Shown in pieces: positions 13,482-21,620 of a stretch of DNA of 33,751 nucleotides. A program made the position numbers and the translations under genes. Position 1 is the stretch's first letter; each line of letters starts with the position of its first letter. Origin of the DNA: a virus; the IMG/VR virus record IMGVR_UViG_3300020578_000249, positions 1-33,751 of that record; one strand, 5' to 3'. The notes under the pieces are model-generated. The model saw nothing but the letters and a program-made list of their open reading frames with translations. It was not told the DNA's origin and ran no database searches.

Positions 13482-13871
13482 TCAGATTTTTTTCTGCCAG
13501 TTGTCCAAATTCCTCCACTGTTGCAACCCGAAGTGCCCCTCCATCGGCGTCCAACTAATTGCCTTCATCTCTTCCTGGGTCTCAAATTGTTTGAATGGAC
13601 CTGATGGCGGTCTGTTGGTAGAGCCAGTCACATTCTGCTTTTGTCTACCCCTCTCCACATCGAAGGGGGTTTCCCCAGAGTGCTCAGGCGACAAGTATGT
13701 AAACTTCATTTGTTTGGATTCGTTTGTCAGGTGCTCGCGCAGTTTCTTTTCCATCCATCTGAGGTCTTCCACGATCTGCTTTGGAATGGGTTGGGTGTAG
13801 ATGGTATCTAGGAGTTCTATGCGACCTTTGATCCTTTCGAGACGGATGAGATTTTCTGTGTCTTCTTTCAT
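13482..13871 (-). CDS. hypothetical charged protein
   Basis: The protein has 129 residues from the ATG at 13871; no strong ribosome site is visible. The N-terminal 50 residues are helical and charged (NLIRLERIKGRIELLDTI, then VEDLRWMEKKLREHL). The C-terminal part is polar and contains MKAISWTPMEGHFGLQQW. No family recognised. It diverges from the DUF5872-like gene, so the 54-base gap should hold promoters for both. Confidence 0.65.
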   Translation of the reverse strand: MKEDTENLIRLERIKGRIELLDTIYTQPIPKQIVEDLRWMEKKLREHLTNESKQMKFTYLSPEHSGETPFDVERGRQKQNVTGSTNRPPSGPFKQFETQEEMKAISWTPMEGHFGLQQWRNLDNWQKKI

Positions 13872-13925
13872 GGTTCAATGATACGAAGGAGGAACTCCTG
13901 CACATCGGTATAAAAAAAAGGAGTC

Positions 13926-14486
13926 ATGAAAAAGATCCCCCAACTGATTGATTGGAACCTGCTGGCAGGTGCCATGAAGAAGGAGGCCGGAGAGGCCTCT
14001 TCCATGGTTCGCCAAAAACTTGAACAGACCGCAGAGATGGCAAATGCTGCCGCAGGAATGGCTGACATGGTGGAGGATAGCGACAGCTGGGTGGTTGATC
14101 ATGTTTCCACAGCTCATGACGATATTATGGAGGTGGCTGGCTATCTCCAGAGCAAGGCTGGTCCTGCAGGTCCCATCGAGGTTGATGTAGAGCCATCAGG
14201 GATGATGCAGACCGGGTTCTACGGTCAGGATGGCTCCAACATGATTGGCGACATGGGGGCGTCTGGAAACATGACCACCAGTTTTGACCCCGAGACCAAG
14301 ACATCCGTGTCAGGTGAGACGATACACACTGCAGGCAAGAACAAACCAACAAAACCGTCCCTGTGGGCACGGGCAAAGGCTGCAGCCAAGAAGAAATTCG
14401 ATGTCTATCCGAGTGCCTACGCTAACGGTTGGGCGGTTCAGTGGTACAATAAGCGTGGGGGAGGTTGGAAGAAATCAGGAGATTGA
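13926..14486 (+). CDS. protein with DUF5872-like C-terminal domain
   Basis: The protein has 186 residues. AAAAGGAG lies just before the ATG. Residues 150-183 carry a basic helix then KKKFDVYPSAYANGWAVQWY followed by NKRGGGWKK, the signature of the DUF5872-type segment found in many phage and giant-virus proteins. Its function is unknown; it often lies at the end of structural or virion-associated proteins. The N-terminal half is a helix rich in Met, Ala and Glu, and the middle is glycine-rich (FYGQDGSNMIGDMGASGN). A 32-residue membrane peptide gene follows directly. Confidence 0.8.
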   Translation: MKKIPQLIDWNLLAGAMKKEAGEASSMVRQKLEQTAEMANAAAGMADMVEDSDSWVVDHVSTAHDDIMEVAGYLQSKAGPAGPIEVDVEPSGMMQTGFYGQDGSNMIGDMGASGNMTTSFDPETKTSVSGETIHTAGKNKPTKPSLWARAKAAAKKKFDVYPSAYANGWAVQWYNKRGGGWKKSGD

Positions 14487-14487
14487 T

Positions 14488-14586
14488 ATGGATGTAATTT
14501 GTGGATATTTTTTCACGATGATGCCAGTGATAGCTGTAGCAATATGTGGAATAGCTGCTATAGGTGAGCGGATATCAAATAAGTGA
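14488..14586 (+). CDS. 32-residue single-span membrane peptide
   Basis: AGGAG stands six bases before the ATG at 14488. The product starts MDVICGYFFTMM, and residues 10-27 are hydrophobic (MMPVIAVAICGIAAIG), followed by a short polar end ERISNK. It should insert in the membrane. Its gene lies one base after the preceding stop and is followed at once by a strong terminator, so it ends a two-gene transcription unit. Confidence 0.7.
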   Translation: MDVICGYFFTMMPVIAVAICGIAAIGERISNK

Positions 14587-14625
14587 AATGGGGCGGACGC
14601 CATATGGCGCCCGCCCCATTTTTTG
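14587..14625 (+). terminator. rho-independent terminator
   Basis: A long stem AATGGGGCGG...CCGCCCCATT, with an inner CGCCATATGGCG palindrome and one mismatch pair, is followed by TTTTTG. It lies between converging genes and may also stop leftward transcripts. Confidence 0.88.
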
Positions 14626-14637
14626 TGTCCTGCTGAC

Positions 14638-15201
14638 TTAGTCTGCCTTGACGCGGAAGGTGGTGTCGCGACCATCTCCGTGCTTGGAGAGGATGCCGCG
14701 CTCAGCCATCTTCTTCAGATCGTAGCGGATAAGTTGGTTCTGGGTGGTCGACACGGTATCGTTCCACTTGCCATTGTGGTTGAGGATGAACTTCTCCATG
14801 CCGGGCAGGACGGCCTGCACGCAGGCTGCCAGTGCCATTGGACCACCAGCGCCACGGAGAGCATTCATGATGAGCTCGCGGCGGTGCAGACCTTCGGGAC
14901 TGACAGGCTTACCGACGCTGCGCTTGTCATCAGAAGCAGCCACCGCGCTCGCCTTGCGCTTGTGACGCCTGACGGTTTTGGTGACCTTCGCGGCCTTGAC
15001 AGTCTTGGGCTTTCTACCAGACTGGCGAGGACGCTTGGTGATGACCGCCTTGCGGGCGAGATCGGCCGCAGTCGGCACACCATCAGTGAGTTGGCCGATG
15101 GTGAAATTAAATTCACCGATCTGGACGGTGGCATCTTCCATACGGACGCCGGTGACGCGGGAGAGGACGGAGAGAGTGTTGTTGAGCTGATCAATCTTCA
15201 T
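14638..15201 (-). CDS. basic DNA-binding-like protein with C-terminal winged-helix-like domain
   Basis: The protein has 187 residues. AAAGGG lies about ten bases before the ATG at 15201. Residues 55-90 are a lysine/arginine-rich linker (KRPRQSGRKPKTVKAAK) like a histone tail. The end (105-187) contains HRRELIMNALRGAGGPM and QLIRYDLKKMAERGILSKHG followed by TTFRVK, the order of a winged-helix domain in which a recognition helix is followed by a beta hairpin. It probably binds DNA as a regulator or nucleoid protein. A shorter plus-strand gene at 28716 has a similar layout of basic linker and helix-turn-helix. Confidence 0.65.
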   Translation of the reverse strand: MKIDQLNNTLSVLSRVTGVRMEDATVQIGEFNFTIGQLTDGVPTAADLARKAVITKRPRQSGRKPKTVKAAKVTKTVRRHKRKASAVAASDDKRSVGKPVSPEGLHRRELIMNALRGAGGPMALAACVQAVLPGMEKFILNHNGKWNDTVSTTQNQLIRYDLKKMAERGILSKHGDGRDTTFRVKAD

Positions 15202-15342
15202 AGCAAGTTACCCTTTCTGGGTTGTGTCATGCGTTGTTCATCTGTGGGAAACGCTCCCATCAGAATCACAACATTGTAATTAAAACCTGACTGTTTGCAA
15301 GGCCCCAAAATAGAAAATTTAGGGATTTTGTGAAACTTTTTT

Positions 15343-16032
15343 TCAGGAACCCCTGCGGGTGGCCTGAACCTGCCTGGCAATCTTTCTTGCAGTACGGATG
15401 CTGACGCCTAGTTCTGCAGCGACATCACGGTCGTTTGCAACGAGTTCTGCGACAGTGCCCAAAACCTGATTACCGGGGCTTATGACCTCAGAAACGCGGA
15501 CATTATTGAGCTCTGCATTAAGAATGTATGCAGTGCCCACAGTTCTGATAGATGGCGCCTTGTTCTTTTGAGAGAGGGGCTGCTCGAAGATGGAGCCGAC
15601 ATCTTGAGCGACGCTGCTGGCAAGAGAGAGGAGCTTATCATTACTCTTGGTCGGCAGGGTATTGCCTGCTGCGTCTGCAGAACGCACTGAATCTGCAATT
15701 TCCTTCGCCCGCGAGAAAATCTTCTCTTTCGCCCCCTTGGGGAGCGAATTCCAGGTGACAAGCACTGCTTCCGCCAGTGCCTGGGCGATTGGCATCCTTG
15801 GATATTCCTTGACACCCTTGTCAACCTGGGCGGAACCCTCGACAAAGATGAGCATCTCGAAATCTCCACAACGTTCGACATTCTCGAGCACTGCGCCCTC
15901 AACATCGGGGAAACGTTCGTGTCCATCAAGCGACTCCTTTTTGGATAGGAGTTTGTTTGCAAGCACTGCAACCAGGGCGGGCGCACTGCCTGCCTGTGGA
16001 TCGAAGGGCTTGTATGAGGCTGAGTTACCCAT
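15343..16032 (-). CDS. hypothetical protein with C-terminal helix-turn-helix
   Basis: The protein has 229 residues. The start at 16032 (MGNSASYKPFDP) follows a strong ACAGGAGGT site; the frame upstream runs through a start-associated element and is not likely translated. The C-terminus has VANDRDVAAELGVSIRTARK, a typical helix-turn-helix of resolvase or sigma-factor type, followed by a basic end. The N-terminal 150 residues match nothing known to me. It may be a transcription regulator. The leader between the element (16104-16130) and the ATG is about 70 bases, longer than in other genes. Confidence 0.7.
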   Translation of the reverse strand: MGNSASYKPFDPQAGSAPALVAVLANKLLSKKESLDGHERFPDVEGAVLENVERCGDFEMLIFVEGSAQVDKGVKEYPRMPIAQALAEAVLVTWNSLPKGAKEKIFSRAKEIADSVRSADAAGNTLPTKSNDKLLSLASSVAQDVGSIFEQPLSQKNKAPSIRTVGTAYILNAELNNVRVSEVISPGNQVLGTVAELVANDRDVAAELGVSIRTARKIARQVQATRRGS

Positions 16033-16103
16033 GTGGGTACCTCCTGTGTAGAAACCTGTCAAGCGACCGTCGGCACCGTGCTGTCGGGTCGGGTGACCTA
16101 TAT

Positions 16104-16130
16104 GTCCTTCAAACTCTGCGCGCCGGTGTT
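16104..16130 (-). promoter_or_regulatory. start-associated element (core 16117-16127)
   Basis: AACACCGGCGCGCAG followed by AGTTTGAAGGACATATAG. It lies directly after the stop of the upstream minus-strand gene and 84 bases before the ATG of the downstream one, the longest spacing of the set. No start codon stands at the usual 19 bases. Confidence 0.7.
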
Positions 16131-16757
16131 TCAGGTTCCTGGTCCCAGCTGGGCACCGAAGAGGGTTCCTGGTGGTATTACGGACGCATCCGAAAAATGT
16201 TCGCCACGAGAGCACTGCATGGTCAATCCTCGTTTCCATTCATCCTTGTTGGTTTTGCATCCCCAGAAGGGGAGCCCCAACCTGAGACGGATGCCTTCGG
16301 CGATCAGCAAACCTGTCATTCCATTCAGACCACCATAGGGGCAAACTGCAGCCATGTCAAATGGAAATGTGTAGGCGAATCCACCCAACTTATGGGCCAT
16401 CTCTATAGACATGTATCCATGGAAGTCATATGATGAGATCATTTCGGAAAGTTCTGATAATCTTTTCGAGTGTGCCACCAACATGCTCCATGCCTCATCA
16501 GGGGAAAACTTCGGCGTCATGTCAGGAGGGGAATCAAGAAGAAACCTCCTGCCACGCCTCTCATCCTTGATCATCTTTGCCAGCACTGAACCATCGATCA
16601 GTTTTTCGTTGACAGAGTCGCACAGGGCGACGAACTCTTCACTGCGTACTATTTTCGTTTTTGAAGACCCAAATTTCCACAACTCGTTGCAGCACCTTGA
16701 CATACCCTTTGCAAATTCACCAAGTTCCGGGACATCGTTGGGATTCATTGATGCCAC
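16131..16757 (-). CDS. hypothetical protein
   Basis: The protein has about 208 residues from a GTG at 16757, five bases after AAAGGGA; an ATG at 16748 and frame extension up to 16871 are alternatives, the latter running through a start-associated core and therefore unlikely. The sequence includes VRSEEFVALCDSVNEKLIDG, then HGYMSIEMAHKLGGFAYTFP and a glycine-rich segment CPYGGLNGMTGLLIAEGIRL. No family recognised. It ends at the next element, so it is the first gene of a leftward pair and diverges from the propeller-like gene at 16864. Confidence 0.65.
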   Translation of the reverse strand: MASMNPNDVPELGEFAKGMSRCCNELWKFGSSKTKIVRSEEFVALCDSVNEKLIDGSVLAKMIKDERRGRRFLLDSPPDMTPKFSPDEAWSMLVAHSKRLSELSEMISSYDFHGYMSIEMAHKLGGFAYTFPFDMAAVCPYGGLNGMTGLLIAEGIRLRLGLPFWGCKTNKDEWKRGLTMQCSRGEHFSDASVIPPGTLFGAQLGPGT

Positions 16758-16833
16758 TATGATCCCTTTCGCTGATATGCTCACCCCGAAGATGGAACAG
16801 ATTCTCGAGCAGGCGTCGGCCCACTGATCTTGT

Positions 16834-16863
16834 GATACCGGCGCGCAAGATTTTGGTCTCAAT
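16834..16863 (+). promoter_or_regulatory. start-associated element (core 16837-16847)
   Basis: GATACCGGCGCGCAAGATTTT. The ATG at 16864 is 16 bases after the core, and an in-frame ATG at 16870 is 22 bases after. The Shine-Dalgarno part is weak here. Confidence 0.65.
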
Positions 16864-17961
16864 ATGGACATGAACAGTACATCCTCATATACGCTTTTTT
16901 CGACCAGGGGTGGCGATACGATCTACTCTGTTATATATCGTAAAAATTCGAATTCAACTTTCATCCTTCTGGGGGATGGAACCATCAGGTTCGTTGGGCA
17001 GATTCCTGAGTACAAAGAAAGGTTCCCCCATGCTCCCCCTCTGCCTGTGGGACTCAGGTACGTCTCTATCGAAGAAGATGCGAGTGGTGTCGCCTTGATC
17101 GCTGAGATTTCCAATGGTGACATGATCATTTGCGACAATTATCAGACTGGTTCAGGATTAGACTTACAGATCTGTCATCGCGGTTGCACTGCAATTACAT
17201 CTCAGGCCTGGATGACATCTAAGAAGATGCTCTACGACTCACGGATGTCAATTGTTTCTGGAGATGGTGGTTACTGGAAGATGTCAAAGGATCAGAATAA
17301 CTGTCCTAACTGGGTCTGGCATGCCACGCCGTCTCCAGTTGTGCAGATTGCTTCTGCAGCGTCCAAGAACACATATGCTTCCCCAGTGGTGCTCCTGAAA
17401 GACGGGAGCCTATGCCAAAAAGGCTCGGAGATCGCCGACTTCGTCCCAGAAGATCTCAAGTTCTCGGGGTTAATCACTACATCATCGTTCAATGACACGG
17501 AAAACAAGCATGTGATTGGGGTGATGGAAAACGGTATGGCCATTCAGTTGTCGCCATATGAGGAGCATCGCAGAATCAAGCTCTGCAAACAGAAGGATGC
17601 ACCCATACTTTTGCCCACCCCAGGGCACAAGGTGATTAAGGTGGAGCATCGTCGAGAACTTATTGATCAGCGCTACTTTGATATGCTTGTTCAGCACCTT
17701 GAGGCTGAAGACGGGTCCGTAGTTGTAACGAATCACTATGCTCCAAATGTCAAAAGGCATGCCAGCAGGATTCCAGTCTCTGGTCGGGCGGGCGCACTTG
17801 GTCAAAACTACAAGAAGTTCTGCTCTCAACACGCAACTGAGGAGTGGCACAGTCTGATGCGTGAAATTGTCGCCAAAAATCCCGACATTCGCCCCTGGGT
17901 ACCTATGTCGGCGATGAAGCACGGAAACATGCGCAGTCTGATCGGGTTGATCGAAATCTGA
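16864..17961 (+). CDS. hypothetical protein, probable divergent beta-propeller
   Basis: The protein has 365 residues. Repeated short strands with a [DN]G turn (FILLGDGTIRFVGQ, LIAEISNGDMIICDN, VVLLKDGSLCQKG, VIGVMENGMAIQL, EAEDGSVVVTNHY) recur about every 60 residues, which suggests a beta-propeller distantly like RCC1. The last 100 residues match, in order, the end of the protein at 30272-31267 (both finish with a ...M[RK][SA]..[GA]L..I helix), so the two are paralogues. Function unknown. It heads a plus-strand series of related genes. Confidence 0.65.
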   Translation: MDMNSTSSYTLFSTRGGDTIYSVIYRKNSNSTFILLGDGTIRFVGQIPEYKERFPHAPPLPVGLRYVSIEEDASGVALIAEISNGDMIICDNYQTGSGLDLQICHRGCTAITSQAWMTSKKMLYDSRMSIVSGDGGYWKMSKDQNNCPNWVWHATPSPVVQIASAASKNTYASPVVLLKDGSLCQKGSEIADFVPEDLKFSGLITTSSFNDTENKHVIGVMENGMAIQLSPYEEHRRIKLCKQKDAPILLPTPGHKVIKVEHRRELIDQRYFDMLVQHLEAEDGSVVVTNHYAPNVKRHASRIPVSGRAGALGQNYKKFCSQHATEEWHSLMREIVAKNPDIRPWVPMSAMKHGNMRSLIGLIEI

Positions 17962-17980
17962 CACCGACGCGCAGGGTGAA
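17960..17980 (+). promoter_or_regulatory. variant start-associated element (core 17963-17973)
   Basis: GACACCGACGCGCAGGGTG: one change in the core (GAC for GGC). The distance to the ATG at 17981 is only seven bases, so this copy is atypical. Confidence 0.5.
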
Positions 17981-18076
17981 ATGAAACATGAGTGGGTTCG
18001 TAAAGCAACTCAATGTCGTATCGATTCAGACCCACTTCTTTCCCTACTGATTGCCTCCATCATGACCACGCCATGA
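17981..18076 (+). CDS. 31-residue peptide coupled to the next gene
   Basis: The frame begins at an ATG seven bases after a variant start-associated core and ends with TGA overlapping the next ATG as ATGA. The product starts MKHEWVRKATQCRIDSD and is hydrophobic near its end (LLSLLIASIM). Its main role may be to couple translation of the following gene. Confidence 0.45.
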   Translation: MKHEWVRKATQCRIDSDPLLSLLIASIMTTP

Positions 18077-18456
18077 AGAACACTGATGGTATGCGAGCCA
18101 TTGTTTATCGGAACCTACACAAGGGGTGCTGGTCTGTGAAAAGCACTGCAACAGGTAGGGTGGTGGCACACTGTGACGAGGTCTGGGTGAAGGGGGCAAC
18201 ATTCAAGGTCTCAGCCGCAGGACGGGCTCGTGTTTTGCGTGAGAGGTCTAAGAATGTCCACGCAGGGGTGGTAGGGATCGTCTTTTTCAGAGGAAATCGG
18301 AAGCTTTCTGAGTCTGGGGTACACATACGCTACAATCCGTATGAGGTGGAAACCTTTGTCAGGGCAGGAGATGGTTCTCCAGTGTACCATGCCGAATGCG
18401 TATACTTGACAGGTAACGGACAGGTTTTCGCCTCATCCTCACGCACCACCACTTAA
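18073..18456 (+). CDS. hypothetical protein
   Basis: The protein has 127 residues from the ATG at 18073, which overlaps the preceding stop. The sequence begins MKNTDGMRAIVYRNLHKGCW and is rich in strands (WSVKSTATGRVVAHCDEVWV, then GIVFFRGNRKL). The pattern resembles a compact all-beta domain found in small phage proteins, which I cannot name. The next gene follows 14 bases later with a good ribosome site. Confidence 0.7.
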   Translation: MKNTDGMRAIVYRNLHKGCWSVKSTATGRVVAHCDEVWVKGATFKVSAAGRARVLRERSKNVHAGVVGIVFFRGNRKLSESGVHIRYNPYEVETFVRAGDGSPVYHAECVYLTGNGQVFASSSRTTT

Positions 18457-18470
18457 AAGGAGTCGCAAGA

Positions 18471-18707
18471 GTGTCCATCAGAAGTTCCGATCTCAACGCC
18501 GAACGTCTCATCCTCATGATGGCTGAAGCAGGTGCTGCCGTAAAGAAGGATCCGTCCCGCAAGATGGCCTGGAATGTCGGTATGCGGCTGGTGCAAAAGT
18601 CATCCGAGGCAGAAACAGAAGAAGATGCAATCAGCCTCTTCGCTGCTGCTACCAGTTGCTTTGAGTCGGCCGCAAAGGGTGGACAACTCATCGCTGACGG
18701 CGTGTAA
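18471..18707 (+). CDS. hypothetical small helical protein
   Basis: The protein has 78 residues from a GTG at 18471, seven bases after AAGGAG. It is mostly helical and rich in Ala, Glu and Met (LNAERLILMMAEAGAAVKK, then DAISLFAAATSCFESAAKGG). No family recognised. The tRNA-Arg gene follows 12 bases after the stop. Confidence 0.7.
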   Translation: MSIRSSDLNAERLILMMAEAGAAVKKDPSRKMAWNVGMRLVQKSSEAETEEDAISLFAAATSCFESAAKGGQLIADGV

Positions 18708-18719
18708 GATCAGCTGCAG

Positions 18720-18793
18720 GCTCCCGTAGCTCAGTTGGATAGAGCACGGCTTTCCTAAAGCTGAGGTCGCAGGTTCGAACCCTGCTGGGAGCG
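18720..18793 (+). tRNA. tRNA-Arg (anticodon CCT)
   Basis: A 74-base cloverleaf with acceptor GCTCCCG/TGGGAGC (one G-U), D arm GCTC...GAGC, anticodon stem CGGCT/AGCTG around TTCCTAA and T arm GCAGG-TTCGAAC-CCTGC. Anticodon CCT reads the AGG codon. CCA is not encoded. A start-associated element follows ten bases later. Confidence 0.93.
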
Positions 18794-18802
18794 TTCAGTT
18801 CT

Positions 18803-18835
18803 GATACCGGCGCGCACGACGGAGCGGAGCACGAT
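18803..18835 (+). promoter_or_regulatory. start-associated element (core 18806-18816)
   Basis: GATACCGGCGCGCACGACGG, then a GGAG ribosome site. The spacing of core to ATG (18836) is 19 bases. This version (ACGACGGAGCGGAGCAC) is shared by the three RCC1-repeat genes. Confidence 0.8.
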
Positions 18836-19702
18836 ATGGCGCTTGTCAAGAAACCAAGGGTACCCAAGGACGAATGGCTGCAGGTATCGGTTGTCGAACT
18901 TCATACGGTAGCACTGTGTACTGACGGCACCGTCAGGGCGTGGGGACGCAACTATGAGGGTCAATGCAACATCCCCACAGACCTTGGCCCCTGCACCGCC
19001 ATCTCGGGGGGCGGCTACCACACCATCGCACTCCGCACCGACGGCACCGTCATGGCGTGGGGATGGAACATCTACGGCCAGTGCAACGTCCCCACAGACC
19101 TTGGCCCCTGCACCGCCATCTCGGGGGGCGGCTACCACACCATCGCGCTGCGCACCGACGGCACCGTCAGGGCGTGGGGGCGCAACTACAACGGCCAGCT
19201 TAACATCCCCACGGACCTCGGCCCCTGCACTGCCATCGATGCTGGCAGCCACCACACCATCGCGCTGGGCACCGACGGCATCGTGAGGACATGGGGATAC
19301 AACTCCCAGGGCCAATGCAACATCCCCGCCGACCTCGGTCCCTGCACTGCGGTCGCGGCGGGCTTCTATCACGCCCTAGCGCTGCGCACTGATGGCACTG
19401 TTAGGGCGTGGGGATGGAACAAATACGGCCAGTGCAACATCCCCACGGACCTCGGCCCCTGCACTGCGGTTGCAGCGTGCGGCCACCACGCCATCGCACT
19501 ACGAACTGATGGCACCGTCAGAGCATGGGGAAACTTACGGGAGCCTTTCGGCTTTGCAATCCCATGGAAACTATCCGATAATGGATGGTACGATTTCATC
19601 GCAAATTATGACTCAGATGTAAAGGTCACAGACGTTGTACCAGCCAGAATCAGGCGCACAGAGAAATACAGAAATATCAGGCTGATGTCGACGATGTCAT
19701 GA
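18836..19702 (+). CDS. RCC1-repeat beta-propeller protein, copy 1
   Basis: The protein has 288 residues. Six repeats of about 42 residues carry the RCC1 signature: LRTDGTVRAWG, then N..GQCN[IV]PTDLGPC and A..G..HTIAL. RCC1 repeats form a propeller used in eukaryotes for chromatin and Ran binding and in bacteria mostly for cell-surface or effector roles. No signal peptide is seen, so it acts in the host cytoplasm or in the virion. The last 60 residues (IPWKLSDNGWYDFIANYDSD...) are a separate conserved tail. The copy is close in DNA sequence to the two following genes, showing recent tandem duplication. Confidence 0.92.
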   Translation: MALVKKPRVPKDEWLQVSVVELHTVALCTDGTVRAWGRNYEGQCNIPTDLGPCTAISGGGYHTIALRTDGTVMAWGWNIYGQCNVPTDLGPCTAISGGGYHTIALRTDGTVRAWGRNYNGQLNIPTDLGPCTAIDAGSHHTIALGTDGIVRTWGYNSQGQCNIPADLGPCTAVAAGFYHALALRTDGTVRAWGWNKYGQCNIPTDLGPCTAVAACGHHAIALRTDGTVRAWGNLREPFGFAIPWKLSDNGWYDFIANYDSDVKVTDVVPARIRRTEKYRNIRLMSTMS

Positions 19703-19763
19703 CGAAGCACCAGGCACGCAAGCGCACCCATCCTACCCTACTACCCTGCTGGCACGTGGGTTC

Positions 19764-19797
19764 GACACCGGCGCGCACGACGGAACGGAGCACCGAT
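19764..19797 (+). promoter_or_regulatory. start-associated element (core 19767-19777)
   Basis: GACACCGGCGCGCACGACGG plus GGAG. The spacing of core to ATG (19798) is 20 bases. Nearly identical to the copies at 18803 and 20654. Confidence 0.8.
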
Positions 19798-20655
19798 ATG
19801 GCGCTTGTCAAGAAACCAAGGGTACCCAAGGACGAATGGCTGCAGGTATCGGTTGTCGAACTCCATACGGTAGCACTGTGCACTGACGGTACCGTCAGAG
19901 CATGGGGAATCAACTCCTCCGGTCAGTGCGACGTTCCCACTGATCTGGGCCCGTGCGTTGCGGTCGCGGCGGGCGGCCACCACACCATCGCACTACGAAC
20001 TGATGGCACCGTCAGGGCGTGGGGATCCAACGACTACGGTCAGTGCAACGTCCCCACGGACCTCGGCCCCTGTACTGCGGTTGCATCGGGCGGCTACCAC
20101 ACTGTCGCGCTGCGCACTGACGGCATCGTGAGGACATGGGGATACAACTATGACGGACAGTGCAACATCACCAAATACCTCGAACCTTGCACCGCGATCG
20201 CTGGGGGACTCGGACACACCGTCGCACTGCTTGAGGACGGCACCGTCAGAGCGTGGGGAGACAACTACTCCGGCCAGTGCAACATCCCCACGGACCTCGG
20301 CCCATGCTCCGCTATCGCAGCGGGCAACACCCACACCATCGCACTACGAACTGATGGCACCGTCAGAGCATGGGGAAACAACCACTACGGGCAGTGCAAC
20401 GTCCCCGCCGACCTCGGTCCCTGCACTGCGGTCGCTGGGGGCGCCTATTACACCATCGCACTGCTTGAGGACGGCACCGTCAGGGCGTGGGAAAACTTAG
20501 ATTTCGCCTTTGTAATCCCATGGGGACTATCCGATAATGGGTGGTACGATTTCATTGCAAAACATGATTCAAATGTAAGGGTCACAAATGTTGTACCAGC
20601 CAGAATCAGGCGCACAGAGAAATACAGAAACATCAGGCTGATGTCGCAGTTCTGA
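19798..20655 (+). CDS. RCC1-repeat beta-propeller protein, copy 2
   Basis: The protein has 285 residues from the ATG at 19798, set by the element 20 bases upstream; the frame is open further upstream but without a ribosome site. The first 27 codons are almost identical to copy 1. Six blades follow; the last has AWE in place of AWG. Residues just before the conserved histidine and around the WGxNxxG turn differ from blade to blade (GGHH, GGYH, GLGH, GNTH, GAYY) while the framework is constant. The tail is shared with copies 1 and 3. Probable role: binding of a variable ligand. Confidence 0.9.
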   Translation: MALVKKPRVPKDEWLQVSVVELHTVALCTDGTVRAWGINSSGQCDVPTDLGPCVAVAAGGHHTIALRTDGTVRAWGSNDYGQCNVPTDLGPCTAVASGGYHTVALRTDGIVRTWGYNYDGQCNITKYLEPCTAIAGGLGHTVALLEDGTVRAWGDNYSGQCNIPTDLGPCSAIAAGNTHTIALRTDGTVRAWGNNHYGQCNVPADLGPCTAVAGGAYYTIALLEDGTVRAWENLDFAFVIPWGLSDNGWYDFIAKHDSNVRVTNVVPARIRRTEKYRNIRLMSQF

Positions 20656-20687
20656 TACCGGCGCGCACGACGGAGCGGAGCACCGAT
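20654..20687 (+). promoter_or_regulatory. start-associated element (core 20657-20667)
   Basis: GATACCGGCGCGCACGACGG plus GGAG, directly at the stop codon of copy 2. The spacing of core to ATG (20688) is 20 bases. Confidence 0.8.
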
Positions 20688-21578
20688 ATGGCGCTTATCA
20701 ATTCGTTTGAACATCGAACCAAGAAGCCAAGGGCACACAAGGACGAATGGCTGCAGGTATCGGTTAGTAGCGACCTCCATACGGTAGCGCTGCGCACTGA
20801 CGGCACCGTCAGGGCGTGGGGAATCAACGACTACGGGCAGTGCAACGTCCCCATGGACCTCGGCACCTGCACTGCGGTCGCGGCGGGCTGGCGCCACACC
20901 GTCGCACTGCTTGAGGACGGCACCGTCAGGGCGTGGGGAAACAACGAGCACGGCCAGTGCAACATTCCCACGAAACTCGGTCCTTGCACTGCGGTCGCGG
21001 GGGGTTGCTGGCACACCATCGCGCTACGAACTGACGGCATCGTCAGAGTGTGGGGAATCAACGACTCCGGCCAGTGCAGGAAAACCACGGACCTCGGCCC
21101 GTGCACCGCCATCGCGGGGGGCGGCTATCACAACATCGCAATTCGAACTGATGGCACTGTTAGGGCGTGGGGATACAACTACTCCGGCCAGTGCAATGTC
21201 CCCACGAACCTCGGACCTTGCACTGCGGTCGCTGGGGGCATTTACCACAGCATCGCGCTGCGCACTGACGGCACCGTCAGGGCGTGGGGATACAACCACT
21301 ACGGGCAGTGCAACGTCCCCGCCGACCTCGGCCCCTGCACCGCCATCGCGGCGGGTGGCGACCGCACCATCGTGCTGCTTGAGGACGGCACCGTCAGAGC
21401 ATGGGGAAACTTACGGGAGCCTTTCGGCTTTGCAATCCCATGGGAATTATCCGATAATGGGTGGTACGATTTCATCGCAAACTATGACTCAGATGTAAAG
21501 GTCACAGACGTTGTACCATCTAGAATCAGGCGCACAGAGAAATACAGAAATATCAGGCTGATGTCGACGATGTCATGA
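20688..21578 (+). CDS. RCC1-repeat beta-propeller protein, copy 3
   Basis: The protein has 296 residues. The N-terminus (MALINSFEHRTKKPRAHKDE) has a short insert compared with copies 1 and 2. Six blades follow, with variable residue pairs such as GWRH, GCWH, GIYH and GGDR, and the same C-terminal tail ending RRTEKYRNIRLMSTMS as copy 1. DNA identity among the copies is high within framework codons and low in the variable ones. Blades have probably been shuffled between copies by recombination. Confidence 0.92.
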   Translation: MALINSFEHRTKKPRAHKDEWLQVSVSSDLHTVALRTDGTVRAWGINDYGQCNVPMDLGTCTAVAAGWRHTVALLEDGTVRAWGNNEHGQCNIPTKLGPCTAVAGGCWHTIALRTDGIVRVWGINDSGQCRKTTDLGPCTAIAGGGYHNIAIRTDGTVRAWGYNYSGQCNVPTNLGPCTAVAGGIYHSIALRTDGTVRAWGYNHYGQCNVPADLGPCTAIAAGGDRTIVLLEDGTVRAWGNLREPFGFAIPWELSDNGWYDFIANYDSDVKVTDVVPSRIRRTEKYRNIRLMSTMS

Positions 21579-21587
21579 CGCAGCTGT

Positions 21588-21620
21588 GACACCGGCGCGC
21601 AGAGTTTGGGCGACACCGAT
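21588..21620 (+). promoter_or_regulatory. start-associated element (core 21591-21601)
   Basis: GACACCGGCGCGCAGAGTTT. The spacing of core to ATG (21621) is 19 bases, which supports the 42-residue gene. Confidence 0.75.

Noticed and set aside
19699-19797. Earlier start for RCC1 copy 2
   Set aside because: The frame is open but would translate the start-associated element; the element and the near-identical start of copy 1 fix the start at 19798.
18755-21299. Several antisense frames of 76-205 codons across the RCC1 genes
   Set aside because: They are shadows of highly repetitive GC-rich coding sequence.
18836-21578. A diversity-generating retroelement driving the RCC1 variation
   Set aside because: No reverse transcriptase gene or matching template repeat is visible in the window, and variation is not limited to adenine positions.
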